DNA of 45,048 nt from Ectocarpus siliculosus (Eukaryota; Sar; Phaeophyceae; Ectocarpales; Ectocarpaceae). The stretch lies in NCBI GenBank assembly GCA_000310025.1, contig FN649728.1:2397299-2442346 (forward strand), read 5' to 3'. The notes beneath the pieces are model-generated. The model was not told where the DNA came from. It made no database searches and saw only the letters and a list, made by a program, of their open reading frames with translations. Position numbers and translations under genes: made by a program. Of this stretch, positions 32,962 through 43,278 are shown piece by piece; the stretch's first letter is position 1, and every line of letters starts with the position of its first letter.

Positions 32962-34201
32962 GGGCGTATATTAACGAAGTGCCGAAAATCAAAATCGAAA
33001 AAATCAAAATCAAAATCGAGATGTGATTGGTCGAATATATGCTACCTCCTGACGACGCCCTTCGATTTTATGGAAGTTCCTCTGTCTGGGAAGAAGTCCC
33101 CGGGGGACTTTTTTTTTATCAAAATCAAAATCAAAGAGGCAAGGAGTTCAAGACTTCGAAGGCTTGGAGCACCTGCCGCGAGGCCGCTGCAAAGCAAGTG
33201 TACGACACGACCTGCTGCACACTGCTCATAGAGGGGCTATCGGCACCCTACCACCGAGACCATGGCCCGTTATTTGTAGCCAGAAGACTCTGCTCGCCGG
33301 TAAGCCATAAAACGGGCCGGCTCGTTGGGTGCTCGAGGAGAAAATGCCGATCGTGACAAGCGGTAAACGGACTGACGATCAGAACAGGGCTGCGCGGCTT
33401 TTTCGGGCTGTTCCGTGCGGGAGAGGGTAGTTGCAACCTTTTTTCTCCACACTCACGATACCCCAAGGCATCTAACCTTGTATGAGACAGATGGTGGGTA
33501 AAACTACCTCCCGTCGCGTGGCATTGCTAATGCTGTTTCTTCCTCCTTCGAAGAGTTATCGCTGAAAAACTAAACTGTGAGCAGACATTCGGCGCGAACT
33601 TGAACTAGCCTCTCTCTGACGTGGATTTTTTAGGGTCAACCAAAACTTTTTTCCCTACACGCACGATACCCCACGGTAGCAGACCTTGGGCTTGAAAGAT
33701 GGAGCAGGGACGTACCTCCTGCCGCGTGGCGTTGCTGTTGCTGTTGGTTCCTTCTTCGGAAAGTTATCGGTGGATATCGCAACCCGTGGCGGCCCAAAAC
33801 ACCGAACTTGAAGTGACCGCTCGCAACCGTTGGCATTTTTGCTTCAACACAACCTTTTTTTTCCGGCGCACTCGGCACCTCACGGCCCCAAACCTTGGCA
33901 TTGCCCAACAGCCCATGTTTCCAGCTCCTTCCGGATACCCTTCTTGAGGCAACTCGTTCAGTATTGGCGAGATATCGGCTAACACGTGAACAGAAGAGCG
34001 TAAAACGCACCCTAGAAAAATTACCGCTGCGCTGCTGGCTCTTCCCCTGGCGCCAGGTCTTTTTGATTTCTTGCCTCATCTGTCTCCTATCCTCGTTAAC
34101 ATACACGACCCTCTTTTTTCAGTTTTCCACGATAACGCATTTCGATTTTGATTTTGTGCCCATTTGGATTTTGATTTTCGGCTCTTCGTTAATATACGCC
34201 C
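32962..34201. mobile_element. PIF/Harbinger-type non-autonomous transposon (1,240 bp)
   Basis: The left end GGGCGTATATTAACGAAG continues TGCCGAAAATCAAAATC. The right end is its inverse (34201 back to about 34166) with a single T/A difference in the first 36 bases. TTA flanks both ends (32959-32961 and 34202-34204), the 3-bp target duplication typical of PIF/Harbinger. AAAATC hexamer arrays follow each end (32984-33020, 33118-33136 and inverted at 34140-34180). No transposase frame remains. Most of the interior is a tandem array (see the entry at 33432-33960). Confidence 0.85.
33432..33960. repeat. ~205-bp tandem repeat inside the transposon
   Basis: Copies begin near 33432, 33641 and 33843. 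Shared landmarks are CAACC...TTTTTTC, CACGATACCCCA(A/C)GG, ACCTTG, the core GCGTGGC(A/G)TTGCT and TCTTCC...AGTTATCG. The first two copies are close; the third is truncated and more diverged. Confidence 0.7.
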
Positions 34202-35781
34202 TTATATTTGTCTCATCGGCTTGCTTTGCATTCATAGGGAGGGAGAGAGAGAGAGAGAGAGAGACAGAGCGTACAGCAGCCAGCAGCAGTAAAGGCAAGG
34301 CAAGCACCGCACAGGCCCCCTCCTCTGTGAGACCCTGGATGGGAGCTTTTGCTTAGACTGACGATTTTCATGATCTTCTTTGATCTGGCCGGCGGTATGT
34401 ATACGTCGCACGGTGTGGGTAGGATTTTTTAGCACTCGCATTGCAGACAACGGCAATAATCACTCACGACCCTGTGCACTTCAAATTCGACAAGATCATT
34501 TGCAAACATCTCCCCCCCCCGAAATACTCCAAAGAAACACCTCCCGGGGTAAACTTTTACGTGTAGGAGGGAGCGGGGGGTCATTTTTATTGAAGCACAC
34601 GTTTCCTCCCCGGCCAGATAAAAGTTTTGGGGGACGGGCAACACAAAGCGGACAACGGTGACGGGTAAGAGCAGCTGTCAACGACAGCAGTATGTCCGGT
34701 GACTTAAACAAAAATGAATCGCCTTGATTGATGGTTGTGCTACTCACAGCCCTCGAAAGCCAGTGAGGAGTGCCCCTGGTTTTGTCGACGTGTGCACCGA
34801 GGTTTGCGTGCACTACAGTACAGCAGTATACCTTGTAGCGAACAAGCATACAGCGCACCACAATGTTGGTGTGCATACCCCCCTCTCCCCGTCCTATCCC
34901 CATCTATGTCGCCCCCCGCACCCGCACGCTTATGTCTAAGAGATGCCGGTGTTGGAACTGAACCATATTGGCTACTAATTGTGTAACCTCTGTCCTACTT
35001 GTGTGACCTTGGCGCGGGAGCTCCTGCTATTTTTTTTTGGCATGTGCGGTTGTCGTGTACTGCTTGGGATCCGAGAGAGGCGAAACTCAGCCCCGAAAAA
35101 CGGGCGGTGCGGGAAGAGCGGCACGCTCCAAATAAAAATGCAGAACCGTCGCTGAGTGCCGCAGGTAACCATGCCGGTTTGGAGAATCTAAGATAGTCGT
35201 GTGGAAAGTGCAGACGTTCAACTTACAGCGTTCTGGCTGTGTTTCGGCAAGGTTGCTTCTTGTTTGTCCGCGACTTTGCTCGAGTGTTCTAAGCATGTTC
35301 AGCCGACCTGTTGTGTGCTTGAGTGCAGTGCCTCCCACCACCGGAACACAACACCAGCGTAGGCACAACGCATGGTACAAACATGAACGGTGGCATTTGG
35401 TATTCCGTGTCATCTTGGCTTACCCTCCTCAGTCCCACCAGCGCTCGTCCGAGAGGGGTGCCGTGCATGGCAGCACGCCGGCACGCTACCAAATACAGTA
35501 CGTCGGCGTAGACGTGGTGTTTTTGCTCGGACAAGGTACCGAAACGTGGCCAGAAGCCTGACTGGTGATCGACACTACTGTCGATGGCCATTGCTCCAAC
35601 AACGGGCACCTATAGTCCAAAAGAGAGCGCTCAACGAGCGCGCCACCTGTGAACGTGGGGGGGATCGACAAGTTCGTTTTGAAACCTAACGCCGCTTTCC
35701 CAAGGTCCTGGTTTTTTTTTTCGCGTATGATGTACCAACCGTTGGATCGTTTTTTCGTTTTTTTTCCCGCCCCTTTCTTAG
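34202..35781. other. Spacer with one candidate upstream exon
   Basis: Contains a (GA)n microsatellite at 34243-34264. A plus frame up to a CAG|GTAACC donor near 35165 reads VRLSCTAWDPREAKLSPEKR and AVREERHAPNKNAEPSLSA. It could be a 5' exon of the gene at 35782 but does not join in phase directly. A plus frame at 35360-35561 (YQIQYVGVDVVFLLGQGTE) is another weak candidate. Confidence 0.35.
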
Positions 35782-37869
35782 GAGAGGTACGCCAACAGTC
35801 TACCTGAGAGGTCCGCGAGACGGGTGCGCCAGCGCCCCCCCCCCCCGCTCAGAAAGAAAACTACCAAAACGAGCAAGGCCTCGCCTTCGACCGAGAAACC
35901 CACCGCAGGAGGAGGAGGAGGAGGAAAAGGAGGGGTTCACGAGACAGGAAAAGCGGGAGGAGTTGGAGAAGCCAGAGGGGACAAGGGTGGAGGGTGGGGG
36001 AGGGGAGAGAACACGACTAGCAAGAGGGGAGGAGCAGCGGCCGCAGGATCGCCAGGCGCTAGAGGAGGGCGCGCGAGCGCCGGCGGGACTGAAACATGCC
36101 CAGGAGGAGCAGCAGAACCATCAGTAATAAAAGATCCGGGGGCGGAGGGTGGCGGGGACTCCGCAAATTCCAGAAAAGCGACCGGGAAGAGACCAGTCAG
36201 TGGTAGAGGGAAGGGAGAACCGGCGGGGGGCGGTGAGAAACCAACCGTGAGAGGGGTGGGAGTATCAGCGGCGACAACCGAAGTAGGGGAGGGTGGGGGG
36301 GGGGAGAGAAACACCAGTGCCGGGGGAGGGGGCGAAGAGGTTGGAAACGGGATAGAAAAGGGCGGAGGCGGAGGCGGGAAACATCCCAATGGCCGAGGAG
36401 AGTCCGTTCAGGGTGCGAAAAAACGCCCACGTGCCTCGTCGGGCGAGGGGGTGGTCGAAGGTAGCGCTCGTGGCGGAGGAGGGATGCAGCGTTCATCATT
36501 GTCACCCAAATTCGCCGTACCATCTAGCGACAAGCGTAGGCGCCTGCTCGAGGGGACGTCGGATGGGAGGCCGGGGAGTGCAAGAGAAGGCGTTGTTTCC
36601 AGTCCCAGGAGATCAACCCCGAGGCGGTCGAAAGTCAATGGGGTCGATGCTAGTGCGCCCGTGGCGCCGGTGGTCGTGGAAAGGTTGCCAAAATCAGTGA
36701 TTGTGTCCGACACGGACGAGGAGCGAAGCGCGAAAGCGGCGTGCGGCGAACGGAGAGGCGGCGGCAGCGAGCAACGGCAAGATCACGTCGGCGATGGTGG
36801 CACAGCGTCTCGGCCTCAGAAAGCGCCTGCCTTTGCCGACGGCCGCGACTGGCCTCGGAATACGGTAGTGCCATCACCGCCGTTGCCGCCGTCACCGTCC
36901 AGCCCGGGATCGGCGTCGGCGGTTCTTACCGCGAGCGCTCCGGGGAAGGAGCTCGCCGCGGTCGTCACTGGTGAGAGCGACGCGGCGAGACGCGCTATTT
37001 CGCCGTCTTCGGCTTCCTCCTCGTCATGCGTATCATTCTCCACCCCTTCGTTAAGCGTTGTAGACGCTGGCGCCGAGGTTGGTCCTAAGGGCAGCGGCGG
37101 TAAATGTCGCTCAGCCGAGCCCTCCGGCGGACGCGGAGAAGCTGCGGGGGCGGCGAACGGAGGCTCGGCGAAGACGTCCACGCTGAGTAAGCGGCGACGT
37201 GGGCCTGATAAGCTAGAAACGGCTTCCGGAGGAATGGCTGGCGTTTCTGGTGGTGAAGTTGTCGGCAGTGCCAGGTCCGGTGGGGGGCGGACGGCGGCTC
37301 CACAGCGCGCGGGGGCGGAAGCGGGGAGAGGAGAGGGAAAGAAGGACGCAGGGGCCCAGGCGAACGTGAACGGAGGACCGCCACAAACGCCTGGCCCTGC
37401 TGGCGCTGCTTCTTACACCGCTGGTTATGATGGTACTGCTATTGGCTCTGCCGCTGCTGCCGCTTTGCCCTCACGCTTTGCTTCTTCTGCCCCCGCCGCT
37501 GCGATTTCTACCCCCGCCCCAAGTCCCCCTGCTGCCGCCGCCGTCGCTGCCGGCATCGGCAAGAGCGCGCGGACCGGACCGGAGTCCACCACCACGACAG
37601 GCGCTGCTAGCCAGTGCCCCCGAAAAAAGATCGAGCTAGCGAAGTTTGAGGCGATTCAAAACCAAGCGTACAGACAGGCCCAGGAGCACTGTCGGAAGCA
37701 ACTCGCCCCTCTGGAGGCCGAGCGCAGGGCCGTGGAGGCCAAGCTAGAGGCCATGAAGCAGACGCTCCGGAAAACGATGAGGGACGCCCACGACAAGCGG
37801 GTGAGTGAGATCGAGGCGTTCAAGGCTAACCTCTACAGTGGCACCGATGCAACGGCGGGCGGTAGCTAA
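35782..37869 (+). CDS. Long disordered protein with C-terminal coiled coil (last exon)
   Basis: After one of the best acceptors in the window (T- and C-rich tract ending CTTTCTTAG) the frame is open for 695 codons to TAA 37867-37869. It starts ERYANSLPERSARRVRQR, so upstream exons exist. Residues ~40-600 are Gly/Ala/Ser/Pro-rich with basic patches (KKRPRASSGEG, KRRRLLEGT, SKRRRGPDK) that could be nuclear localisation signals, and an acidic spot (VIVSDTDEER). Residues ~625-690 form a charged helix with heptad spacing (KKIELAKFEAIQNQAYRQAQ, LEAERRAVEAKLEAMKQTLR). Nuclear scaffold or chromatin association is an inference from composition. No known family is recognised. The G-rich strand bias of 35.9-36.4 kb reflects glycine codons. 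Confidence 0.75.
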   Translation, partial: ERYANSLPERSARRVRQRPPPPLRKKTTKTSKASPSTEKPTAGGGGGGKGGVHETGKAGGVGEARGDKGGGWGRGENTTSKRGGAAAAGSPGARGGRASAGGTETCPGGAAEPSVIKDPGAEGGGDSANSRKATGKRPVSGRGKGEPAGGGEKPTVRGVGVSAATTEVGEGGGGERNTSAGGGGEEVGNGIEKGGGGGGKHPNGRGESVQGAKKRPRASSGEGVVEGSARGGGGMQRSSLSPKFAVPSSDKRRRLLEGTSDGRPGSAREGVVSSPRRSTPRRSKVNGVDASAPVAPVVVERLPKSVIVSDTDEERSAKAACGERRGGGSEQRQDHVGDGGTASRPQKAPAFADGRDWPRNTVVPSPPLPPSPSSPGSASAVLTASAPGKELAAVVTGESDAARRAISPSSASSSSCVSFSTPSLSVVDAGAEVGPKGSGGKCRSAEPSGGRGEAAGAANGGSAKTSTLSKRRRGPDKLETASGGMAGVSGGEVVGSARSGGGRTAAPQRAGAEAGRGEGKKDAGAQANVNGGPPQTPGPAGAASYTAGYDGTAIGSAAAAALPSRFASSAPAAAISTPAPSPPAAAAVAAGIGKSARTGPESTTTTGAASQCPRKKIELAKFEAIQNQAYRQAQEHCRKQLAPLEAERRAVEAKLEAMKQTLRKTMRDAHDKRVSEIEAFKANLYSGTDATAGGS

Positions 37870-38986
37870 CGGCTCTTGACTGCTTCAGCTTGAACGAAAA
37901 GCGCTCGATGCGATATCGCCGTTATGAAGTGCATTCTTTGTCGAACGTGCATGATGTGTACCATAGGTGAGATATGTAGAGTTGAACAGCAGCGTGAAGG
38001 GCGAACGTATCCCGAATGCTGATGAATGTATCTCACGGACGGCTGGTAACATCCTGCGGGGTAAAGCCGTGGCCCGAGTTTGTTCGCGGGCTTGAGCGCG
38101 CACAGCGGCGAGTAACATTGGTGTGGGTGGGCGTTGGGTGTTTCGAGGCATACAATCTGTGTTTTTGTCGCGCTATTGTTCGTGTTCGGTGGTGGGGGTG
38201 TTGGTGTTTGTGTTTCACGTGCTTCAGGGGGGATAGGCGTTGCAAGTGTGTTTGGTGGCGCTTAGGGGTCGGACAGCAAGTACGTCTGATGGCGTTTGCC
38301 GATCGGGTAGCCCGGTCTCCCTTGTCTTCTTTCCTGTGATGAATAGCGGGAGGTGCCGCCGATTTCGTGGCATTAGCCCGTGTGTGCCTGCAATCTTAAC
38401 ACCGACAAGGGGGTTGCAGGGGGAGGTCGTAAATGCGCTCCCCCTCTCCACACTCGAGCAATCAATCCCATCCAAGGGGCACACGCGAGTTTTCGTGCGT
38501 TTGTGCATAATGCAAAGCTCGTTTCCACGTCAAGTATGACATTCCGCAAGCCCGAAAGCCGGCCTTCGTTACCGCAGGGATTTCCCCGTTTTTCGGAGCA
38601 ACCTCGCATTGACTCCTCCTTTGTTTTTGTTCCAAACGAACTTCACGCTTGTGATGAGATGTGATGTGATCGCCCACCTCGAGAATTATGCATGAACGTT
38701 ATTTGTTTGAAAGCGGAGCTGAAGTTATGTTCTAGAAGTGGGGCATAAGACGACTTGTGCGCAGCGTTTTGGCTGGTGTGGATCAGCTACCTAGGTAGGG
38801 GAAAGACACTCATCATTCGGTTTGTTGTGAGCAAGACCTGCCCGATCCTTTTTCGTGGAGGTGGTTTGTCCCTGACGGCCTGCTGTACGCAACATGGTAT
38901 GCCGTTCCCCACCCCCACGCTGACTCGACGAGGATCATACCAAACCAAACGATAGGGTTTGCATTTTTTAGGAAAGCATCGGAAAC
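37870..38986. other. Spacer between convergent genes
   Basis: Should hold the 3' untranslated region of the plus-strand gene on the left and any remaining exons of the minus-strand gene on the right. A minus frame near 38560-38640 (AVTKAGFRACGMSYLTWKR) is the only piece with protein-like look. Confidence 0.3.
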
Positions 38987-39243
38987 CTCCTTGATGTGGC
39001 GCAATCGGTCTTGAAGCATTGGCTCACAAGAGCAGCATCTTTTTCGCACACTGTACGTGAGTAGCTGAGGGGGATTATGGTGCTGTAGTGTTTTTGCCGT
39101 TGATGCGTCTTATACAGCCGGCTTCTTTGAAAATACGACGAAGCTGGCACGTTGCAGGTGCCGTGTGTGAGAGATAACTATTACATGGTGGTGCTTGAAG
39201 TGGCGACGGTTGTTTAGAAAGCAATTTGGAGGGTACGTCCCAT
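38987..39243 (-). CDS. 5' part of a twin-CX9C mitochondrial protein, COA5/PET191-like
   Basis: A tiny first exon 39243-39237 (ATG GGA C, donor GTACCC) joins in phase to 39050-38987, which follows a good acceptor (CTACTCACGTACAG). The product starts MGLCEKDAALVSQCFKTDCA and ends TSR. It has C-x9-C (CEKDAALVSQC) followed by DC, as in PET191/COA5, a small intermembrane-space protein needed for cytochrome c oxidase assembly. The second CX9C and the family's C-terminal RxRxxGNKG-like motif were not found to the left, so the gene is incomplete here or its next exon was missed. The donor AGGAG|GTTTCC is moderate. A competing plus-strand frame (39242-39445) overlaps. Confidence 0.4.
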
Positions 39244-39450
39244 GGCCTTGTTCGGTGTGACCTGTGCTTCGGAACTCTTAAACATCATACGGTGGCGTTT
39301 CCGAGTATTTCTGCGGCCGGGTGGGTTGGGGGGGGTAATGTCAGGCAAATTAAAAGAAATATGTGCTCGGTTGGACCGATTCCGTATTATTGTACTGCCG
39401 TCTGAAGATGATGCCTTGGCTGAATTGCACATGAAAGGGAGTTAATTTCA

Positions 39451-40140
39451 CTGACAGCGGGAAGTGTGATGTTGTGATTGGAGCGTTTTTTTTTTGGGGG
39501 GGGGTGAACGAAGTGGAAACGAACCCGCTGGCTGGGATGACCAAATATCCGCGTCTTCTTTCTTTTTTAACATTTCGCGTGTTGATGCATCCTACTGCTG
39601 TAAGGTCAAAATATTTCCGTCATCAATTTGCATCAATCGTTACTTTGAAGTTTTATACCTTGTCTTCGATCGAATAAATGCTGTGACCGCACTGAGTGCA
39701 GTAAGTAGTAGTCCCGAACGGTTTTATTTTGTTACTATTAATATCATTGTTCTACAACAATTACACAATGTCACTCATCAACCAATACGATTGCAGCGCT
39801 GGAGAAAAACGTTCGGGCAGCGACCCACAACCAATCTTGTATAGACTGGCCTTCTCAGTACACACACCCCACAATTAATTACTTATGTACGTAGACTTGC
39901 TATTATAGACTTAACTATCAAACACATTGTAGTGTTTGTTGTTTTTATTGATTGGTAGCGTACACCCAAAAGACAATGAATGGTGTCATAGATCACTAAA
40001 TACGTAGTTTCCCCAAGCACCACACAGACAGCTACAAAAATGTATATCTTCCCTGTCGGTACCAGGCTCAGCAATACAGTTTGGGCGGCCATCTTGTATA
40101 GTACCACATCTGGCTGCTCGTGCTTCGGAGAAATGGAAAC
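39451..40140. other. AT-rich spacer
   Basis: Lower GC than the neighbours and no convincing exon. A short plus frame at 39242-39445 just to the left (GKLKEICARLDRFRIIVL, PSEDDALAELHMKGS) looks protein-like but stands alone. Confidence 0.35.
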
Positions 40141-40145
40141 GCCTA

Positions 40146-40365
40146 TATTTTTCTTAATATGACACAACGAAACCATCTCTATCATAGAAAAGAGTCTGAC
40201 TGAGAGATTAGCAATGGATTCATAGCGTCAGAAAGTACCTGTATGTCTATTTTTTTTATTTTTCTTAATATGACACCACGAAACCATCTCCATCATAGAA
40301 AAGAGTCTGAGACAGATTAGCAATGGATTCATAGCGTCAGAAAAGTACCTGTATGTCTACGATTT
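40146..40365. repeat. Recent ~110-bp tandem duplication
   Basis: 40147-40247 and 40257-40358 are about 95% alike (TTTTTCTTAATATGACAC...ATCATAGAAAAGAGTCTGA...GATTCATAGCGTCAGAAA...GTACCTGTATGTCTA). A more distant pair flanks them: CAGGCTCAGCAATACAG (40065) and CAGGCTCAACAAGACAG (40405). This indicates a nested, two-step duplication. Confidence 0.85.
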
Positions 40366-40638
40366 CCCAGACAGCATATAGGGACATCTCCCCTGCGGGT
40401 AACAGGCTCAACAAGACAGTTTTTTGTAAAGTGAAAAAAAAATGAAAACCGGGGCTCAGTGGTTGAATGCCGAAGGTATGGAAGGCATACCTGGGATGCA
40501 TGTAAAGGTTTTGGAGCGCGAACCCCCCTTGACCGATTCACCGATTCCATGATGATTCGATTCGGTCTGGAGCACTTCGACACAGCAGCAGCACCCAACA
40601 GGAGGGGGGGAGAGAGAGGGTCCCGACTGACCACCCAG

Positions 40639-41176
40639 CGTACGCTGGTTTGGCCAAAGCGTGTTGGAGCTGCAGGAGCTGCACGAGAGCAAAAGGGTCG
40701 CCCCAGAAACACTGCGGGCCGTTGCTGACTTCAACCGAGAGATACACGACTTGAGACCTCGATCGAGGTTGCGTCACAACTCTCCGCGTGGACAGCTACT
40801 CTCTCCACCAGCGGTAAGACGCGCCTGGTGTAAGCGCGGATCGGGGAACTAACGCTGCTACGACATCATGAAAGCAGCAGTGTGGACTCGTTTTCGTCTT
40901 GAAGTGTGTGTAAACCTTCACACCATGACCTGTTGTTTGTATACGGGAGTCGTTTATTCTATGTGCGCGTTGTCTCCTCGTCTTCGAAAACACTTCCCCT
41001 TGTGTCGAGTACCAGCGTATCATATGCATGCAAAAGGTTCAGTTGTTCGTGCTGTTGGGCAGGAGGGCCCACCTCTCTCTAAAGATTGTGCATCTCGCCT
41101 ATACAGAGAGAGCCACGCCAAACCGTTTCGCGCCTCGAACCATGTTCACGACGATGTCGTTGTGGAACTGCTATGA
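40639..41176 (+). CDS. Unrecognised gene, two 3' exons
   Basis: Exon 40639-40829 reads VRWFGQSVLELQELHESKRV, APETLRAVADFNREIHDLRP and GQLLSPPAVRRAW to a TGGT|GTAAGC donor. It joins in phase to 41037-41176 (SVVRAVGQEGPPLSKDCASR, LYRESHAKPFRASNHVHDDV, VVELL, TGA) after ATGCAAAAG. An earlier donor (GCG|GTAAGA at 40814) would not keep phase. The first part looks helical. Upstream exons are not identified; a frame starting MEGIPGMHVKVLEREPPL near 40478 is a possible start but does not join. No known domain. Confidence 0.5.
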
Positions 41177-41306
41177 GTGCATTGCCGTTCTACTCGTAAG
41201 TAGAAGTATGTATAATAGTCAGTGAACATTAGTAGAGGTAAGCAGGCCTGCCCGAGAGGAGTGTATGCATACTACGCATGTTGCGTGGTAACGCGTGTTG
41301 CGTGGC

Positions 41307-41567
41307 ATGCTGTCGGTGAAGCCTGCTGCTGTTGAGATTGGTTCCGAGTTCGGGCAGGTGAGCGAGAGAGGTGAAAACGTTTTCTGCACGTTTGCCGACG
41401 GTTCAGTTGTAGCAGCAGCAATAAGGAACAACATAAACAGCAAGTAACCCACCCCGCTTGCTTCTGGTTTAGGTATCTTGGTCGCTCAGCTGTTGGAACA
41501 CGGGCAAATAACACTGCTCTCTGTTCTAGCACGAGCGAACATTCTCCACCTCCCGTTGTTCTGTGCA
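41307..41567 (+). CDS. Possible N-terminus of RNA polymerase III subunit RPC3 (RPC82)
   Basis: Exon 41307-41370 (MLSVKPAAVEIGSEFGQVSE, donor AGAG|GTGAAA) joins in phase to an exon from 41473, after CTTCTGGTTTAG, reading ILVAQLLEHGQITLLSVLAR then ANILHLPLF. The combined pattern FGQVSERGxLVAQLLEHGQITLxSVLAR parallels the first winged helix of RPC3 family proteins (HFGEIVEKIG...LIRTG...). The frame stops at 41570, and a donor before it is not clear. No further RPC3 exons are visible before the next gene at 42505, so this may be a truncated copy, or the match may be superficial. An earlier donor CAG|GTGAGC would break the phase. Confidence 0.35.
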
Positions 41568-41570
41568 TAG

Positions 41571-42504
41571 CAACAGCAACGACGACGGCCCTCACGGTGA
41601 ACCGGCAGCAGCAGCAGCAGCTCGTCACTTGTGGAAGAAAACCTAGGACCACAAGACCACAACATCAACAGGAGAGCGTAGCATACACTGCTTATCAACA
41701 GCGGTACATGTACATAGATGCTCAGCTCGTGATTGTTCACTTTAAGTCTTCAAAAGTAGTCTTAATGTATTGAAATGTACGGTTTACGACAGCTAGGTGC
41801 AGAGAACGGTGAGAACCCATGCGAAGGTGAAATAGACCACAAGCAGCAGGAGGTGTTTCCTCCTCAACAGAAGTAGCACACCTATCACTACCGACAAGCC
41901 CCCGTTTTGGCGTTGAACAGCAGCAGTGGCACCCAAACACAGGCCCTGCAGAACCTAGATTGGGTGGATTGGTCAATAGGAAGCCACCCACGACGAGACG
42001 TTTTGCTACCTGGAAAACCGGGCACTGGCTCCCGTGTGAAGAAATAATCAGTTACAAGAGCATTGGTCTTCGGATAAAGGCAAGAGACCAAATTGGGCTT
42101 GCGCCCCCCATGAGCTGACCTAATGATGGGGTTTACCTGACGGTGCCGACTATAGTACGATGGCACACAGGCCGTGCGGCACTCACACGCATCGCCCACG
42201 CTGCCCATCGCGGGGAAATAGCTGCATATTGCATTCCATGACCATGTGGATTTTCCATGCTAGGTGGGCCGCTGTGGTAAGAATTGCTTCTATACATTGC
42301 GCGATGTCGAAAGCCAACGGTCAGTCAGGTACGCTCCAAGGTGTTTCAACACCGCTACGGATGGGGCTTGGATTGTATAGTACAGGGTCAACCAGGCCTC
42401 CAGATCTATATGTGCACGTGTATGTATTCTCCTATCCTCTACTGTAGGTCCCCCCAAAGCCCTCCTCCCCTCCATACCGGCCCCTCCATGCAACAGGCAA
42501 AGCC
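41571..42504. other. Spacer, no firm gene
   Basis: Contains a short CAGCAGCAG run (41607-41620) and the upstream region of the FPL-domain gene. No exon could be assigned. Confidence 0.35.
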
Positions 42505-43241
42505 ATGTTTTGGAGATCGGTCCCCAGCGTGCCATGGGCCGGTCCGTCTCCGCGGGGGAGCAACAACGGCGCCGGCGGCGGTGCCGTCGGCGCCGGCGGT
42601 CGTCACGCGAAGGGGGGCAACGCTCAGAGGAAACAGCAAGCGCCGGAGCCGTACTCCCTGGGACACCTGAGAGTGCTCTTCCAGCGATTAATCGACGCGC
42701 AAGAGGGGAGGGTGGAGGGGGAGACCACGGTGGTAGAGACGCTTCGAGGTGAGCGTGAGGAAAAGAAATCTCGTAAGTGGTACTTTTGGGGAGGAGGGGT
42801 GGGACGGGTGGAGGGCTGGTCCACGAGCTTGCTTGGTGTTGAGGGATATCATTTTGTTGTGGCATCATTTTGCGTAACCACGCGTCTTGATCGAGACTAG
42901 TGTAGCACTGTGTGTGTTCGTCCCTTTCTATTCCCCAGTAGTTGAGTCGCTTCCGGCGCACTCAAGCGTTCCTTTTCGTGGTTCGTCAAAGTGTTCCGTT
43001 ACGTATGGCACCCATCCACCAATTCTCTCTCGCTCTCGCTCTCGCTCTCTCGCTCTCTCTCGTTCTCTCTCCCACCCCCCCTCCCCTCCCTGTCCCTGCC
43101 ACGCACCCTCGTCTGTACTCTGTGCCGCCGGTCGCTTGTAGCCATATCAGAGGTGGTGGTGTATGGAGAGAACCAGGACGCGAAACTGGCGGCGCGAGCA
43201 GCGGCCAAGGCTCAGGAGAAGCAGGAAGAGGAAGAGGAGGC

Positions 43242-43278
<37 letters not shown>

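Noticed and set aside
35937-37384. Proline-rich minus-strand frames opposite the coiled-coil gene
   Set aside because: They are antisense shadows of Gly/Ala/Arg codons; the plus frame has the acceptor, the stop and the coiled coil.
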